63,119 nucleotides of DNA from Parachlorella kessleri (taxonomy: Eukaryota > Chlorophyta > Trebouxiophyceae > Chlorellales > Chlorellaceae), in NCBI GenBank assembly GCA_001598975.1, contig BBXU01003024.1, positions 1 through 63,119 of the forward strand, in the 5' to 3' direction. How positions within the stretch are numbered: position 1 is the first letter of the stretch; every line of letters begins with the position of its first letter. A model generated the notes under the pieces. The model was given only the letters and a program-made list of their open reading frames with translations. It was not told the DNA's origin and did not search any database. Below are positions 12,193 to 29,657 of this stretch, one piece after another. The position numbers and the translations under genes are program-made.

Positions 12193-14217
12193 TCAGTCTG
12201 AGCCGGTGGTCTTGCGCCACCAGCCCAAAAAGCCGCCCTTGCCGTTCGACTGCTGGGGCGGGCTGGGGTCGGTTGTAATCAACATGACCAGCGCCCCTGC
12301 CCACTTGAAGGTGGCAGGAGTCTCCTCCAGGCAGGCATCCTTCTCGGCACGTGTCCATTCTGAGGCGATGGACTCAATGCTGGCCCTGGCACCCGCCAGC
12401 AGCTCCTGCAGGCCCACATGCCAAGGGAGGGAGCAATGCCTGTAAAGGTGATCCAAGTCCGGGCAGCTGGTAATACTACTGCAAGCTTTTCACAACCGCT
12501 GCAGTCCTGCCCTGATCACCCCACAGTTGGGCACCGGGCTGGGCACCAAGGCTGCCACACAAGACGCTGGGATGGCGTCATGCACACCGTGCCTGGACAT
12601 TGGCCTACAGTGCACAGTGCTTGTGGCGCAGCACGAGCCCGAGAGGCTCTTTCCACACCAGCTAGGACAAGCACACGCAGCCACACTGACCTTCACATCC
12701 CCGTCCCACTTGTAGAAGTCGCCCATCCAGTTGTCCAGTGCAACCTGCAGGCACAGTGCCGGCACCATTGGCTACATGCTTGGTGCTACTCTGCCTCAGG
12801 TGTCGGGCCACTCAAAGCGCACCCTGGCCAGCTTTGATAACCAGCTTTGTTGTATAGAACACCCTTGACAATGTTCGGTCAGTCAATGGTAGGCACAGCG
12901 CCAACATGAAGCGCTCAACGCATCACACACCTGAGAGACCTTGGCGCCAATCATGCGTCCGCCAGCAGTGTGCGCAAAATAGTGGTTGTAGTAGTGGCAG
13001 ATGAAGGCGGGAGGGTTGTCAACCGCCAGCTTGCGAATAAACCTGCGGCATCCAAACAGCCCTGCTTTAACAGTTCGCTCCAACCTTTCCCATTGGTGGC
13101 CCTCCAACTGTCTAGCACAAGACCCGCCCACCAGATGGAGCAATACAGGGACAGCCTTGGTCCGTGCAGCGCTGGTTACGGGACACTATCGTTACAACGG
13201 CAAAGAACTGAGGACCGATGTAGCCCCTACCAGATCCGCAGCGGGCCATGCAGTATCACCCACCTAGCATAGGTGTGGCCTGGACCATCCTGAGCTGGCG
13301 TGTGTGGCTTCAGGCCCCACTGCTTCTGCATGTACTCTATGTCCCGCTGTAGTGCCTCGGTTCGCTCTAGACCACTGCCGCTCAGCTTTTTGTCTGCAGC
13401 TTAAACACTGGCCCATGCATCATCATTTGCACTGTTGTCATCGAACCATGCAGATACGCTTCCAGGGCCACTGACCAAAACCAGCGTAGCAACACAACAA
13501 GTACAAACATCAAGACACCCTGAGGAAACAAAATGCAGCACAGAAGATACTCACAGGAAGCCACTGGGGCTTCACTCAGTATCCGCTCAAACTCCTCATA
13601 CACCACCTTGGACTCTACCATGAAGGCCAGAAAGCCAGCACGAGTAGGGACCCACTGCAATAGCACAAGCACAATTTCAGTGAGAAAAGTGCCAAAGGAA
13701 GGGCAATCCTGACCGATCCCAACACTGCAAAGGATGGCAGAAGCCAGCGAATACACTAGCAGTAAACAGTCAAGCTGCTGCTGTGCATCTAAATGCAGGT
13801 ATAGCTGTGGTTGAAGTTGGCACTGCGTAGTCAGCAATTTTGACGTTCCACCCTAGCAGTTACCCACCGCTTGGAAAGGGGTCTTGGCTGCCTCCTTGCC
13901 ACCCTCCTTGGCCTGGTCTCTAGTGTGCAGTTTCATAGCATAGGACCTCATCTCGTCCATAAAGGCTGCAATGCCCACAAATACTCTGTGAGTGGCTTGA
14001 TTTTGTCCATTTGCCTAGGCTACCACACAGCCCACTTCCCAACTCTCTTACGTTTGTCAGACGACTTGGATGTAGGTGGGGCGTCGGCTGCTACTGCCAT
14101 AGGAGGCATTCGCCTAAGGTGGCCCCTCCATGCGCTAGGCCGGCGCAAAGACACAAGGCCATGTCGGGGCCCTTGATGCACCCTGAGCACAGGCCGCGTC
14201 TGCTGCAGTGAAGCCAT
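12193..14217 (-). CDS. HMOX1: Haem oxygenase, plant/plastid type
   Basis: Cleaves haem to biliverdin, carbon monoxide and iron in the plastid, normally using ferredoxin as reductant. Seven minus-strand exons close in phase: 14217-14052, 13965-13868, 13654-13555, 13393-13264, 13042-12931, 12744-12691, 12405-12193. The product is 290 aa, the usual size. Residues 1-45 are Arg/Ser/Pro-rich and fit a plastid transit peptide. The family hallmarks are all present: DEMRSYAMKLHT with the probable proximal haem-ligand His (about 69), PTRAGFLAFMVESKVVYEEFE, GLERTEAL, and the distal-helix block CHYYNHYFAHTAGGRMIG (about 180-197). The C-terminal helix EWTRAEKDACLEET also matches. After it there is a short Gly/Trp tail. 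Identification is firm; only the length of the transit peptide is uncertain. Confidence 0.93.
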
Positions 14218-15657
14218 AACAGATGACTATTTACACAGGAAACAGCGAGGCCTGAAAGGTGGTACCAGGCGTCCGCTCACAAAGGCAGGAGCTGAGTAAG
14301 GAAGATAAGGAATATTGACGCAACGCAACTAGGCGAGTCCTAGTCGAAGATTACGACGAATCGGCAGCGCTGCTCCACCGTTCCTTCTCCCTAGGAGTGA
14401 TGGAGTGATAAAGGGTGGTCCCACGGAATTCAAGAAATGTTGCCATCTAGCGCCGCCACCAGCTCATGCACCAGCCGCCATGAGATTCAGATCTAGCCCA
14501 CACAGCTACAAGTGGGCATTGCCGCTGGTGCGTCCAGCTCCACAAACTCTGGGTGCACAGGCTTGTCCAGATGTGGGTCGGTACGCAGAAAGAGGGCATC
14601 TCTTTGTCAAGCAGCGCCACAATGCAAGCTGCGGGCAGCAACTACCCTGCCCAACTGACAGGTCAGCCCAGGGAGGAGGATGCACAGGTCAGGCAGCACT
14701 CTGACATGCAGCACTGCAGCAGCGCACCACCTGCAGGACAACCCAAACGTAAAACAACCCCCTCCCCCAGGGTCCACCATTATGTTGCCCTTCTCCGAGC
14801 CAGGGAAGCAGAGGGGGCAGGGAAAACAAGTCCAGCTTCTCTGTCCATTTTCCATCTTGCTCTACCTATGTGCAGCTGTGGGGGTGGAGGACACTTGAGC
14901 TCTCATGGCAGTGACACAGTAACATGGAAAGCTCAGTCCTAGTTGGAAAGGCAGCAGTTATAGTTTGGCCTTGCTGTCAAAGATATGCGGGCCGACCTGG
15001 CCCTACATACCTGGCGGCAGTGGCCTTGAGACAGGTCATGGTGGTGCACTGGGAGCTATCCCACTTTTGTTGATGATGCTGCAAGCTGGCAGTGCTGCAT
15101 GCGCTGCGTTCCACCAACATCATTTGCCACATCCTGCGATCATTTAGTGCGAGGACTTGCACTGACTCATGTGGGTAGCCTGTGGTCCTGCATTCCCAGT
15201 CCAAGGAGTTGCTACAGCAATGTCAAGCCCAGTTTTGTGCTGGCTTTCTCCTTGGCTCCTTTGGGTCAGGGCGCACTACCTGGGCCTCCGCACAGCTTTA
15301 CAAAACTCTTTCATAATTGTGTGACAGACACTTTGCAAAACAGGAGATGTAGGATTGTACCCCGCCACTGCAAAAGTTAGTAACCAGCAAGTAGCACTAC
15401 TTCCATACATATATATCATACACATGTCTAAGAAGGTAGTTGCACAGGCACTGCACTGCATGCCTCCTAAGCCGCTCGGAGCCATTAGCACCGCCACTCA
15501 TCCTGCATGATAGAGGGCACATGGCCCCAGGCAGCGCTCCTGTGCGCCCGTCCAAGTCTCATGATGATGCCTGATAAACTAAGTACCTGCCAAGGCCTGG
15601 GCCCTTCCCGCTCTCCTCATGCTGCCTAGGGTCGGGGCCAGCCAGCGCTGCCACCGC
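14218..15657. other. Intergenic region between haem oxygenase and ATE1
   Basis: Both neighbours are on the minus strand, so this stretch should hold the promoter of the haem oxygenase gene (right of 14217) and the 3' UTR of ATE1 (left of 15658). Several short open frames occur on both strands. None has supporting splice sites, family motifs or consistent codon use, so no gene is called. Confidence 0.45.
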
Positions 15658-20947
<5,290 letters not shown>

Positions 20948-21863
20948 GCCAGCGAGCGCCGATCAACCCCACGTTATCACGCCCTATCTCGTAATTTGGC
21001 AAACTTACAACTACCAACTTAAAAATGAATGTGAGGGACTATGTAAGAGTACGGGAGCCGCTAGGGGTGCCCCTGCTGATCACCACTCCCGTGTGGACAT
21101 GGCAAAACACCAGAACATATATATTACTTGGAAGCACCCAGGAGCAAGTAATGACTCTCAGCCTTGACTAGGGAGTCAACTTTAGTCATGTTGTGACTTG
21201 GAAAGGTGTTCTTTAGACGGCTGTAATCGACACTGAAAATGCTGAAAGAGATGCAGAGGAGCCGTAGGCGATCAAGTTTCTCTGAATTGAAAAACTCATC
21301 GACAAGGACCGGTGGCATGACCCATTGTATGATCGGTGGCTTTGGCATACCTTAACAAAAGGTGCCCAAACAGGCTGCCAGCCTTCAAACCCTTCACCGT
21401 CTTACAGGTTGAAGCTGTATCACCGCAGGGCTAAACAATATGACAAGCACTTAGCGCCCTCCTGGTGGCGCGCCTCGTCAACAGCGCGCCTGGCAAGAGA
21501 TCGTGCAGTTGTGAGCCTTGGAAGGTAACCGGAGTATTCCATAGACTACCTGCGGTTCTCTAACCATCTTTTGCTTGTTTCAAGTAACTTGCTTGACATT
21601 TACTGCTGGCCTTATCCAATGAAGGAGGGGTGAACCTGCAAGTGCTGTGTCCGATGGTGGCTCAGAGTTTTGGATAAGAGGTGTCTTATACGCCAAGCAT
21701 CCTCATCGGAATCGAGTCTACCGCAGCTGCTTGGCAGCTACCGTGACTTTGTGTACATTGCAAGAGCCTCTGTGGGTTGCCTATAACGCTGAGTATAGGC
21801 ACCTGGGCGCTTGATCGGTCTCACATCGTCAATCATCATCTCTTTATTGACCAATATCCAGCC
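20948..21863. other. Divergent intergenic region (ATE1 / lumen protein)
   Basis: The two flanking genes are transcribed away from each other, so both promoters should be here. I see no gene, no RNA gene and no convincing TATA box. Short open frames near 21124-21528 lack support. Confidence 0.45.
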
Positions 21864-24800
21864 ATGGCCTCTCGTCTCGCTCCTACCAACCCCGCTGTGG
21901 GCCAGGCGTCCGCATCGCGCCGCCTGTCCGGCCAGAAGGCCTCTGTGCGGAGGATGGCGATCGTGGCTCACGCCCAGGATGGCGAGGGTGTGATGAGCAA
22001 GGTGGGGCGTCTGATCGTGTGCTCGTGTCGGGTGGCACGTGTTGCAGCGGTGACTGTGCTGGCCAATGGTGGATAGACATCCTGCCTCTGATGAGTTGAT
22101 CAAGGCCCGATCCTGCAGTTGCCTTTCAACCGAGCTCTTCCGAGAGTTTCGGAGCTTGTGGGTGATGAACTCCCGTCAGCCACGAATGCTTATTAGTCCG
22201 GTAAACCCTTGCCTTCCCAAAGGTCTTGGGCATGATGGTGAGCCCGGTCCCCTGCCTATGCTGCCTGTGCAGGCTGCAGCTGGCCTTGCTGGTCTGGCGC
22301 TGGCTGGACAGCTGCTGGTGGCCCCTGCGGCTAACGCTCTGGGTAGGTAACGTGGTAATCAGGGGCCGCCCGCTCGCTGGTGAAAGCGTCGTGCCTCAAC
22401 AAGTCACGCGTACTAGCCCTTAATTTGAGGCTTTGGTGCGTCCACAAGAATACAGCCAGCAGCAGTGCTCTGCACAAGGCAGGCACACAAGCAGTCTGTT
22501 CACTGCCCTTCACGGGAAACACGCCGCTTGTCACACCCTCACCTGCAGAGCTGAGCAAGCCCTCTGGCTTTGAGTACACCGGTTCCGCCATCGAGAACCC
22601 TGCTGTGACCAACAGGGATGCCCGCCTGGTGAGTCAGGGCCCTTGGGGTTTGAAATGTCCGCAGCAGAGCGGTACCCTGCTAATCCAGGTCCTTTCAGTT
22701 GTGCATGGCACACACAAGGACCATGCAAGCTGTGGAACGTTGTCCCCGCAACCGGCACCGCGGAATTGTTGGGAATTTCGTCCAGCCAGAACGCAGTCCA
22801 ACACGTCGTCTAGTAGCAACGGCAACTCCTGTAGGCACCCTGAGCAGTGCGATCCCCTGCAGCCGCCGCTGGTGATGAGGACAGCCTGAGCTCTCCTAAT
22901 GTCACCCACAACTGCCAGAGCATGGTCTTACAGTCTTTGGTGGTGTTTGATACTTGCAGGCTGAGCAGCCCTCCCCGCCCGCTGCCCCCGCCAGCGAGCG
23001 CGGCAACCCCGAGATTGGCAGCCTGAACGCCAAGAACATCGGTGGTGGCAGCAGCAGCTCCGTGGCCAAGTCCATTGGCGGTGCTGCGACCGACGCACAG
23101 ACCAACCTGCAGCAGGGCGTGAGCAAAATCAAGGTCGGTGCCTGTCAGCAGATGTCAGACTCGATGTCTGGTCAGAAAGCCTGAAGACATGGAACTTCTT
23201 GGCCAGCAGTAGCTGTCCCATGGTTACAGGAAGGCAGGCATTGCTGGCAGTGGGCATTGTAAAGCAACTCCCTCTGTCATAGAATCTGCATGTGAGAACT
23301 CGTTAGGAGCATGTTTGCGTGTACAGCCACGGCTACCATTTTGGTAGCCTGTCAGCAATGCTTGACCGGCAGGCTCCTACTGGTTGCTGCCTGTTGCAGT
23401 CCAACATCGGTGGTGCCAACGCTGCCGCCAAGTCTCAGCTGCCGGATGCCAAGAGCTTGGCAGGCGCTGCCAATGTGAGATAGCCCGTGGCCAGCAGTAG
23501 ACGACTGAAAGCTACTTCTAGTATGCGTCGCACCTGCCCCTGGTTGGAGCTGCAGCGCCCATCCTTTCGCAAGTCGTTGGGTTTGCCGCACTGGCACTGC
23601 TGGCATTTGGCCATGGTGCTTTTCTGGGTTCCCAATGCCCCAGTCCGCAGTCAACCAGGAGTCGTTACCCTTGTGTTGCCCCGTGCCCAGGGCGACAGAC
23701 CCTGGACAGGCAGGAGGGCTTATCATGACCTGTTTTGTGATCCATATTCCTCGCAGGAGAAGCTCCAGGAGGCGGGCAGCAACGCTCCCAGCCTACCCAA
23801 CCTGCCCTCCCCCGGCAAGGCCGTGGAGAAGGTGAAGAGCGCGGTGAAGGGCCTGCCCCTGGGTGAGTCAGGATGGTACTGCTATTGGTCATGGTGACAA
23901 TCTTCCTATGCAATGCAATAATGCAGAAGCCTGCCCTTGGGTGGGATGTGATGGTTGGGTTTTTTTGCACACATTGGTCGGAAGGCCCCTGCCGAAGGAT
24001 TTCACATGCTGGGCAATGCTGGTTGGTTAGGTAAGGCTTGCAAAAACTGAGGTTTCTTGTGGGGGTTGCTTTCCAGCCCGCACCCTTGTTGGCTTGGCTG
24101 CATTGGCTCTCCTGTGAGCTTTTGGAATCTAATAGCTTCTGTGGTATCTGCATCCTTTTTAACATGCACATCTGCATACCCTGCCACACAGTCAGTCGAC
24201 ATGGTCGCCAAAGGGGTGCGCCGTCGTAAGTCGCAGTTGATGAACCGAGGACTCAACCGTGTCCCTTGTATTTTGACAGGCCACATCACCTATGTGGGCT
24301 TTGGCTACAACGGCTCTGCCATCGAGAACCCGTCCCTGCCCGAGAGGGAGGAGCGCGTGGTGAGTCATCTTGACTCATATGTGTAGGACAAGCCCTGTGC
24401 CCGTGCAGCCTTCCACTCAGCGTGTTCACCATGGCACCGCTGGAGCAAGAAGTGCACGAAGATCATGCACGGTATTGAAAAGTGTGCAGCCCACCTGGCA
24501 ACACCCTGCTGTTCAACCGTACCGTGCCCGCTGGCTGCAGGCCCAGCAGGCCTCTCCCCCCGCTCTTGAAATGTGCAATCTACGTGGAAACCCCCTATTC
24601 TTTGCCTCCCTCCGCTGACTGCAGGCCCAGCAGGCCTCTCCCCCCGCTGCCCCCAGCAGCCAGCGCGGCCCCCAGTCCGTGCTGAGCCGCTACCCCTCCA
24701 AGAGCGTGGGCAACAAGTCCCCCGACACCCCCACCGGCATTGAGAGTGGAGTGAACAGCCTCAAGTCCAAGGCCTCGGGCGCCAAGAACCTGGCGGGCGC

Positions 24801-27800
24801 AGTCAAGGTATGAACGGGGAAGTTAAGGTGGGGCGTAAAGAGGTATGCAATCGGTTTGTTGGGCCGGACATATTGGTGCTAGGGTGTTGGTGCTGAATGG
24901 GTTTGGGATTTGTGTTATAACTTTTGTGCATGAAAGGTGTTCTTGCAGAACATGCACGCACATGGTAGTCCAGTTGAGGGATCATGTACTATGTGTAGTT
25001 GCATCTTACATCTCCCAGGATGACCTGGAACACCCCTCTCACAGCAAGGCGAGATTGATCGTGCTGTTGGCCGCTTTGATGGCACTAGGGGAAGTTGCTT
25101 GTTGATGTAGAACAGCAGGTGGGCACGGGATGTTATAACGGTTATTCATGGTGGATGAATGTTTGATTGTGCAGTCCAAGCTCCCCGATGCCAGCGACGT
25201 GGCGGGCGCTGCCAAGGTGAGGTTCCCCTAGTTTGAAGGGCTAGTTATGATGGGGAATGACGACACATGTGAACAGCATGCTGCAAGAGTTTCTAGCATG
25301 TCAGCATATTTGTGCCTCGCAGCCTACTAATCTTTGGAATTTCAGCAGTTGCGTAGTTTCTTTTCCATGGAGAGCCTCCACGCCATCTCCTTAAACCTTA
25401 CACAGCTTGAGCATGCAACACTTACCGGAAACCGTGGCTGGCCGTGCAGTCCAAGCTCCCTGACGCTAAGAACCTGGCGGGTGCTGCCAAGGTGAGTGAA
25501 GTTTTTTCCTCTTTGCTGAAGGCATGGTAGTGTCAAGTAGTAGCAGTCTGGCGGGACGAACACATAAGTGTCTAGTATACAACAACGTGGGACACTGCAC
25601 TGACATGGATTGCAGCCACTTGCGTCCTGCGTGGTCAGGGAGCAGAAGGCAGCTGATGAACTTATGTGTTACAAATCTTAGAAGATGAGGTATGAACGTT
25701 CATCCAGCTCGGCTAACCGTACCATGCCAGGATGTGCAAGTTGCTGATCGTCAGACACTCGTCTCTCCCTTGTGCAGGACAAGCTGGAGGATGCAGCTGA
25801 CAACCTGCCCAGCCTGCCCTCTGCTGGCAAGGCAGTAAACAAGATCAAGAACCTGGCCACCTCTGGCCTGTCCATGGGTGAGTCGGCTGCCTGGTGGTGG
25901 TAGTAGCCATTGATCACTGAAGAATGCCTCCTCACAGATAACCTTTGTGCTCCAACAAGGAAAGCAACCCCATGCGTTTTACCTGAAAGTTGCACTTGCG
26001 CAAGTCTGGAGCTGCTACTTCAGTGCTTCCCAGGTCAGTTGCCAGCTAGGGCAGCTGATTGGTGTTCTTTCCCTTGACGACAGTCACCTGAAGAGCTAGC
26101 TGAGCCTTGCTAATCGTGACGCCTTGCTGCTGCCGTTGTGTTGCAGCCGAGGTGCAGCCCACATATGTGGGATTCTTTGGGGGTTCCTCCTCCACTCCCA
26201 CCCAGGGCAGCAACATCGACAACCCCAGCGTGACCGACCGCGACGCGCGCAAGGTGGGGCCACAGCACACACAGCGGCAGTCATTACAGGATTTTTTATG
26301 GTTGGTTGGTCCACACGCAACCAGCATTTGCACACTTGCCCTGCAACCACAGCAGCTCTTGGCCTGCCGCCAAGTAGGATTGGGGAGTATGAATAAGGCA
26401 TGTTTCCAAATGTCCCCTGACTTAGCCTGCGTTGTGGTACACCTTGAGAGTGCTCCCTACCTGGCATGTGGTTTGAGCCCTGCAGCAAAAGCAAGACGTG
26501 TGGAATGTTTTCCTTGTCCGCTGCAGGCCCAGCAACCCTCCCCTCCTGCTGCCGGCTTCAGCGGCAGCAAGACGTCTGCCAAGTCCGTGGGCAACCAGAG
26601 CTCCACCTCCACCAGCGAGCTGGGCACCAAGGCTGGCGGCGAGATCAAGGACACCGTGAATGACGTCAAGGTAGGCTCCGGTAGTGGTACTGTAATAACA
26701 ACAGACATGCTAGTATGCCGTTTTGGGGGTCTAAGAGGAGCTGCACGGCTCAGGTGCATTCCGGTAGCCAGCCTTGTTAGTACAATTAATCTTTCTTTCC
26801 CAGTTCTGCACTATCTGCCACCCAGACTACTAATAGTACCTGCTAGTCTGCCGTATCACAGCATGCTAAAGCGCGGATGCACCGCCCTAGAATGCAAGGC
26901 AGTAAGACATGAGCAGATGGTGTCTGGGCAGCAAAGTGCTTTTTCTGGGTCACAGTGACAGAAGGCTTGAGAGGGTTGGAGCTTGGATTCTGTCAGACCT
27001 GTGGCATGGCGTATCGCCTTGTTTGGATGGTCTTTAAGTGGATGATGTTGGTGGGACTATGTACTCTCTTGCCTCAGGGAATGGTACATGACATGACTTA
27101 TCCGTATACTGACCTTCTGCCCCCTGCAGAACAAGGTTGAGGACAAGCTCCCCGGCGGCGGCCTCAGCGGCATCTCCGGCGCGATCAAGAACCTGGCCTC
27201 CGGCGCCGGCGACAAGCTGGACGACGCTGCGCAGGCGGGCAAGGGCAAGATTGAGGGCGGCCTTGATGCCGTGAAGGTGGGTGATACATGCCATGGGGGG
27301 GGGCACAGTGTCGCCCGGTTCAGCATACCCACTAGCCTGATTAGCTGCATGAATCCTACAATTTTGCCCCTACCCCTCTTACTTGCATGGCATGCTGTTG
27401 CACTCTGCGCCCACCAAAATGGTCGTTGGCAATCATAACTGCCTGATTGTGGGAGTGCTTCAGAAAGCAATCGATCTCCCTTGGTACAGGACAAGACTCC
27501 CTCCGGCTTCAATGTGAAGAACTTGGCCTCCGGCGCGAGCGACAAGGCCGAGAGCGCAGTCGATGCTGTGAAGGTGAATCGTGTGACACGTTACGTGTGC
27601 ACAGCCTGTGTGTGTTCGTTAGAGGCTGCAGGGAATTTTGTTGCAGGAGAATTTTGGTGGTTTTTAGAAATGTAGTCGCTGCCAAGCTCCTGGATGGGTT
27701 CTTCCGCAGTTATCTGGTGTGGTTCACCCACTTTTTGAAGCTGAGGTTGATTTGTAACTGGCCTGCAGGACAAGGCCCCCTCCGGGTTCAACCTTAAGAA

Positions 27801-29657
27801 CCTGGCCTCCGGTGCCAGCGACAAGGCCGAGAGCGCAGTTGATGCCGTGAAGGTGGGACAGTGTGTGTACAGGCTGTGCTATCAGAGCCTGCAGGAGATA
27901 CTTGCTTGAGAAGAGAGGGAGTTTGGTGGTTGGTGGCAAGTGTGTCCTGCTTGTTACCAAGATCCTTTACGGACATAGCAATGTCTCTGATGCTGCAGCT
28001 AACCCTACTGCGTGTTGCCTCAACTCTCTCGTGCAGGACAAGGCCCCCTCCGGGTTCAACCTGAAGAACCTGGCCTCTGGCGCCAGCGACAAGGCCGAGA
28101 GCGCGGTCGATGCCGTGAAGGTGGTGATCCGCAGCATACTGAGCCTAACCGAGAGAAAATTGCAGCGGAAGCTTCATATGGTCATCTTCTGTGCTGGCTG
28201 GCGCCCGCTCACATTTGTCGCCTCCCCGCTCCAGTGCAACTTCTCACTCACTGGGGTCTTGTGAGATAGCTGACCTCAGGCCCCATCGCCTGTTACTGCT
28301 GCTGCAGGACAAGGCCCCCTCCGGCTTCAGCCTCAAGAACCTGGCCTCAGGCGCCAGCGACAAGGCTGAGAATGCTGTTGACGCCATCAAGGTGGGTGCT
28401 GCATGCTACAGTGACTATATGCCAGAGCAGCCAAATTCGGGCTATCCGTGAAGGGAGGAAGGTGTGCGGCAAGGCCGAGTGGAGGAGAGGTGATGGATTT
28501 GGCAGTAGGGAAAGTGGAAGGACCACTGTGGCATGGTCAGAAGATAGATTTGCTGTGAAGAGTGTGAGTGTGTCCGTGAGACATGTGGTCTCTCCAACTC
28601 TCCAACATGGTGTTAGAGGGCCTTATCAATTTGGCTTGGTTTATGCCCGACGCAGGACAAGGCCCCCTCCGGCGTGAATCTGAAGAGCGTAGCCTCCGGT
28701 GCCAGCAACAAGGCTGAGAACGCGGTGGACTCCCTTAAGGTGTGACACTGTTGTGCTTGTGAGAGGAAAATAGAGCCTGTAGGGAAGCGAATGTGATGAG
28801 GATGTACCAAGCTGTTAAAGGAGATCACACACTTGATGTTGGTGGGCAGGGGTTGGCGCTGTGACAGGTGGTGGAGGGCTGGTTGGACACTGCCTCTGTA
28901 GCATGAAGAGGGGGGGGGGGGGGTTGGGGGGGTGGGGGGGGGTTTCCCTGACCTCTGCAAGCTTCCATGTCAGCAGCCCTTGTCGCCAGTCACATGGCTC
29001 CTACACTTACGCTTGTGACTGATGCCCGCCCGCCCGCCCGCTAATCCTGCCCTGCTAACTGCGCCTCGCTGCAGGACAAGGCCTCTGGCTTCAACATCAA
29101 GTCTGTGGGTGATGCCCTGAAGAACGAGGCGAGCGCTGAGGCCGACACTGTCAAGGCCAAGGCCTCCAACCCCCTCAAGTCGGTGGCGGGTGCTGCGGAC
29201 GATGCCAAGTCCCGGCTGGAGGGTGGTCTGGATGGCGCCAAGGACAAGCTCGGGTCCTCTGGAGATGTGCTGAAGGGCAAGGCCTCGTCTGCTTCTTCAA
29301 ACGTCAAGACCATCGCTAACCCGGGCAGCCCTGCCACCACCGGCGCAGCAGAGAACGGTGAGGGTGTTGTCTTCACATTTGTGCATAACTGTTTATTTGT
29401 CCACATTGAAGTGACAGGTAGGGATCAGACAGCACTGGGGCGGGTGTCAGCTGCGTCAATAAGCAAGCACCAGAAAGGGCAAAAAAGTCTGCAAGCACAG
29501 AGGCAAAAAGACCCGTTTCTCTCTATACGCAGGCATGGAGGGTGTGCGTGATGAGGGCACCGCCGATCCCGATGGTGCCTGGGGCCGCGGCAGGCCTAAC
29601 CCCGGCAACATCTTCCAGTCAGGCGCCAACCTCAACACGCCCGAGGTCACCAAGTGA
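21864..29657 (+). CDS. Modular LEA-like repeat protein, thylakoid-lumen targeted
   Basis: Twenty-one exons close in phase into 771 aa: 21864-22001, 22273-22342, 22549-22628, 22960-23133, 23400-23474, 23757-23862, 24280-24359, 24625-24807, 25175-25216, 25450-25491, 25778-25877, 26147-26253, 26527-26670, 27130-27276, 27490-27573, 27769-27852, 28037-28120, 28308-28391, 28656-28739, 29075-29357, 29533-29657. Exon 1 encodes an Arg/Ser/Ala-rich plastid transit peptide. Exon 2 encodes the hydrophobic core AAAGLAGLALAGQLLVAPAA ending in ANA|L, a typical lumenal cleavage site. The mature part is low in aromatic residues and built of Lys/Ala/Asp/Ser amphipathic helices resembling group-3 LEA proteins. 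A motif module (SAIENPAVTNRDAR) recurs three times, each followed by an (A)QxSPPAA segment. Five successive exons (residues 497-636) repeat a 28-residue unit. The function is unknown; membrane or protein protection in the lumen is an inference from composition only. Confidence 0.8.
24535..24564 (+). repeat. Decoy copy of acceptor plus exon-8 start
   Basis: Thirty bases (CTGCAGGCCCAGCAGGCCTC and the next ten) are identical to 24619-24648, which is the true acceptor and start of exon 8 of the lumen protein. The copy lies exactly 84 bp upstream, inside the intron, and reads the same AQQASPPA start before the sequences diverge. Confidence 0.85.
27490..28739 (+). repeat. Array of five 84-bp duplicated exons
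   Basis: Exons at 27490, 27769, 28037, 28308 and 28656 are each exactly 84 bp, phase 0 at both ends, and encode near-identical 28-residue units starting DK(A/T)PSGF and ending with ESAVDAVK-type sequence. The second and third copies encode the same peptide; the fifth is the most diverged (SGVNLKSVASGASNK). The introns are 150-270 bp and keep traces of similarity (for example a GTGTGTGTACAGGCTGTG-like segment after the first two copies). That suggests the exon was copied together with flanking intron. The exon at 27130 carries a longer, related unit. Confidence 0.9.
28907..28945 (+). repeat. Poly-G tract in intron
   Basis: A run of guanines broken by a few T residues lies in the intron before exon 20 of the lumen protein. 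It has G-quadruplex potential on the coding strand. Confidence 0.8.

Noticed and set aside
14405..14942. Overlapping plus-strand open frames between the haem oxygenase and ATE1 genes
   Set aside because: Short, mutually overlapping, no acceptor/donor pairs giving a longer product, and no recognisable protein motif.
27490..28739. CRISPR-like array
   Set aside because: Regular 84-bp repeats with spacers of 184-265 bp are protein-coding exons with splice sites in a eukaryotic gene.
21864..29657. A Rubisco-linker (pyrenoid scaffold) explanation for the modular protein
   Set aside because: Repeat architecture invites the comparison, but the second exon encodes a lumenal hydrophobic signal with a cleavage site, which would place the protein away from stromal Rubisco.
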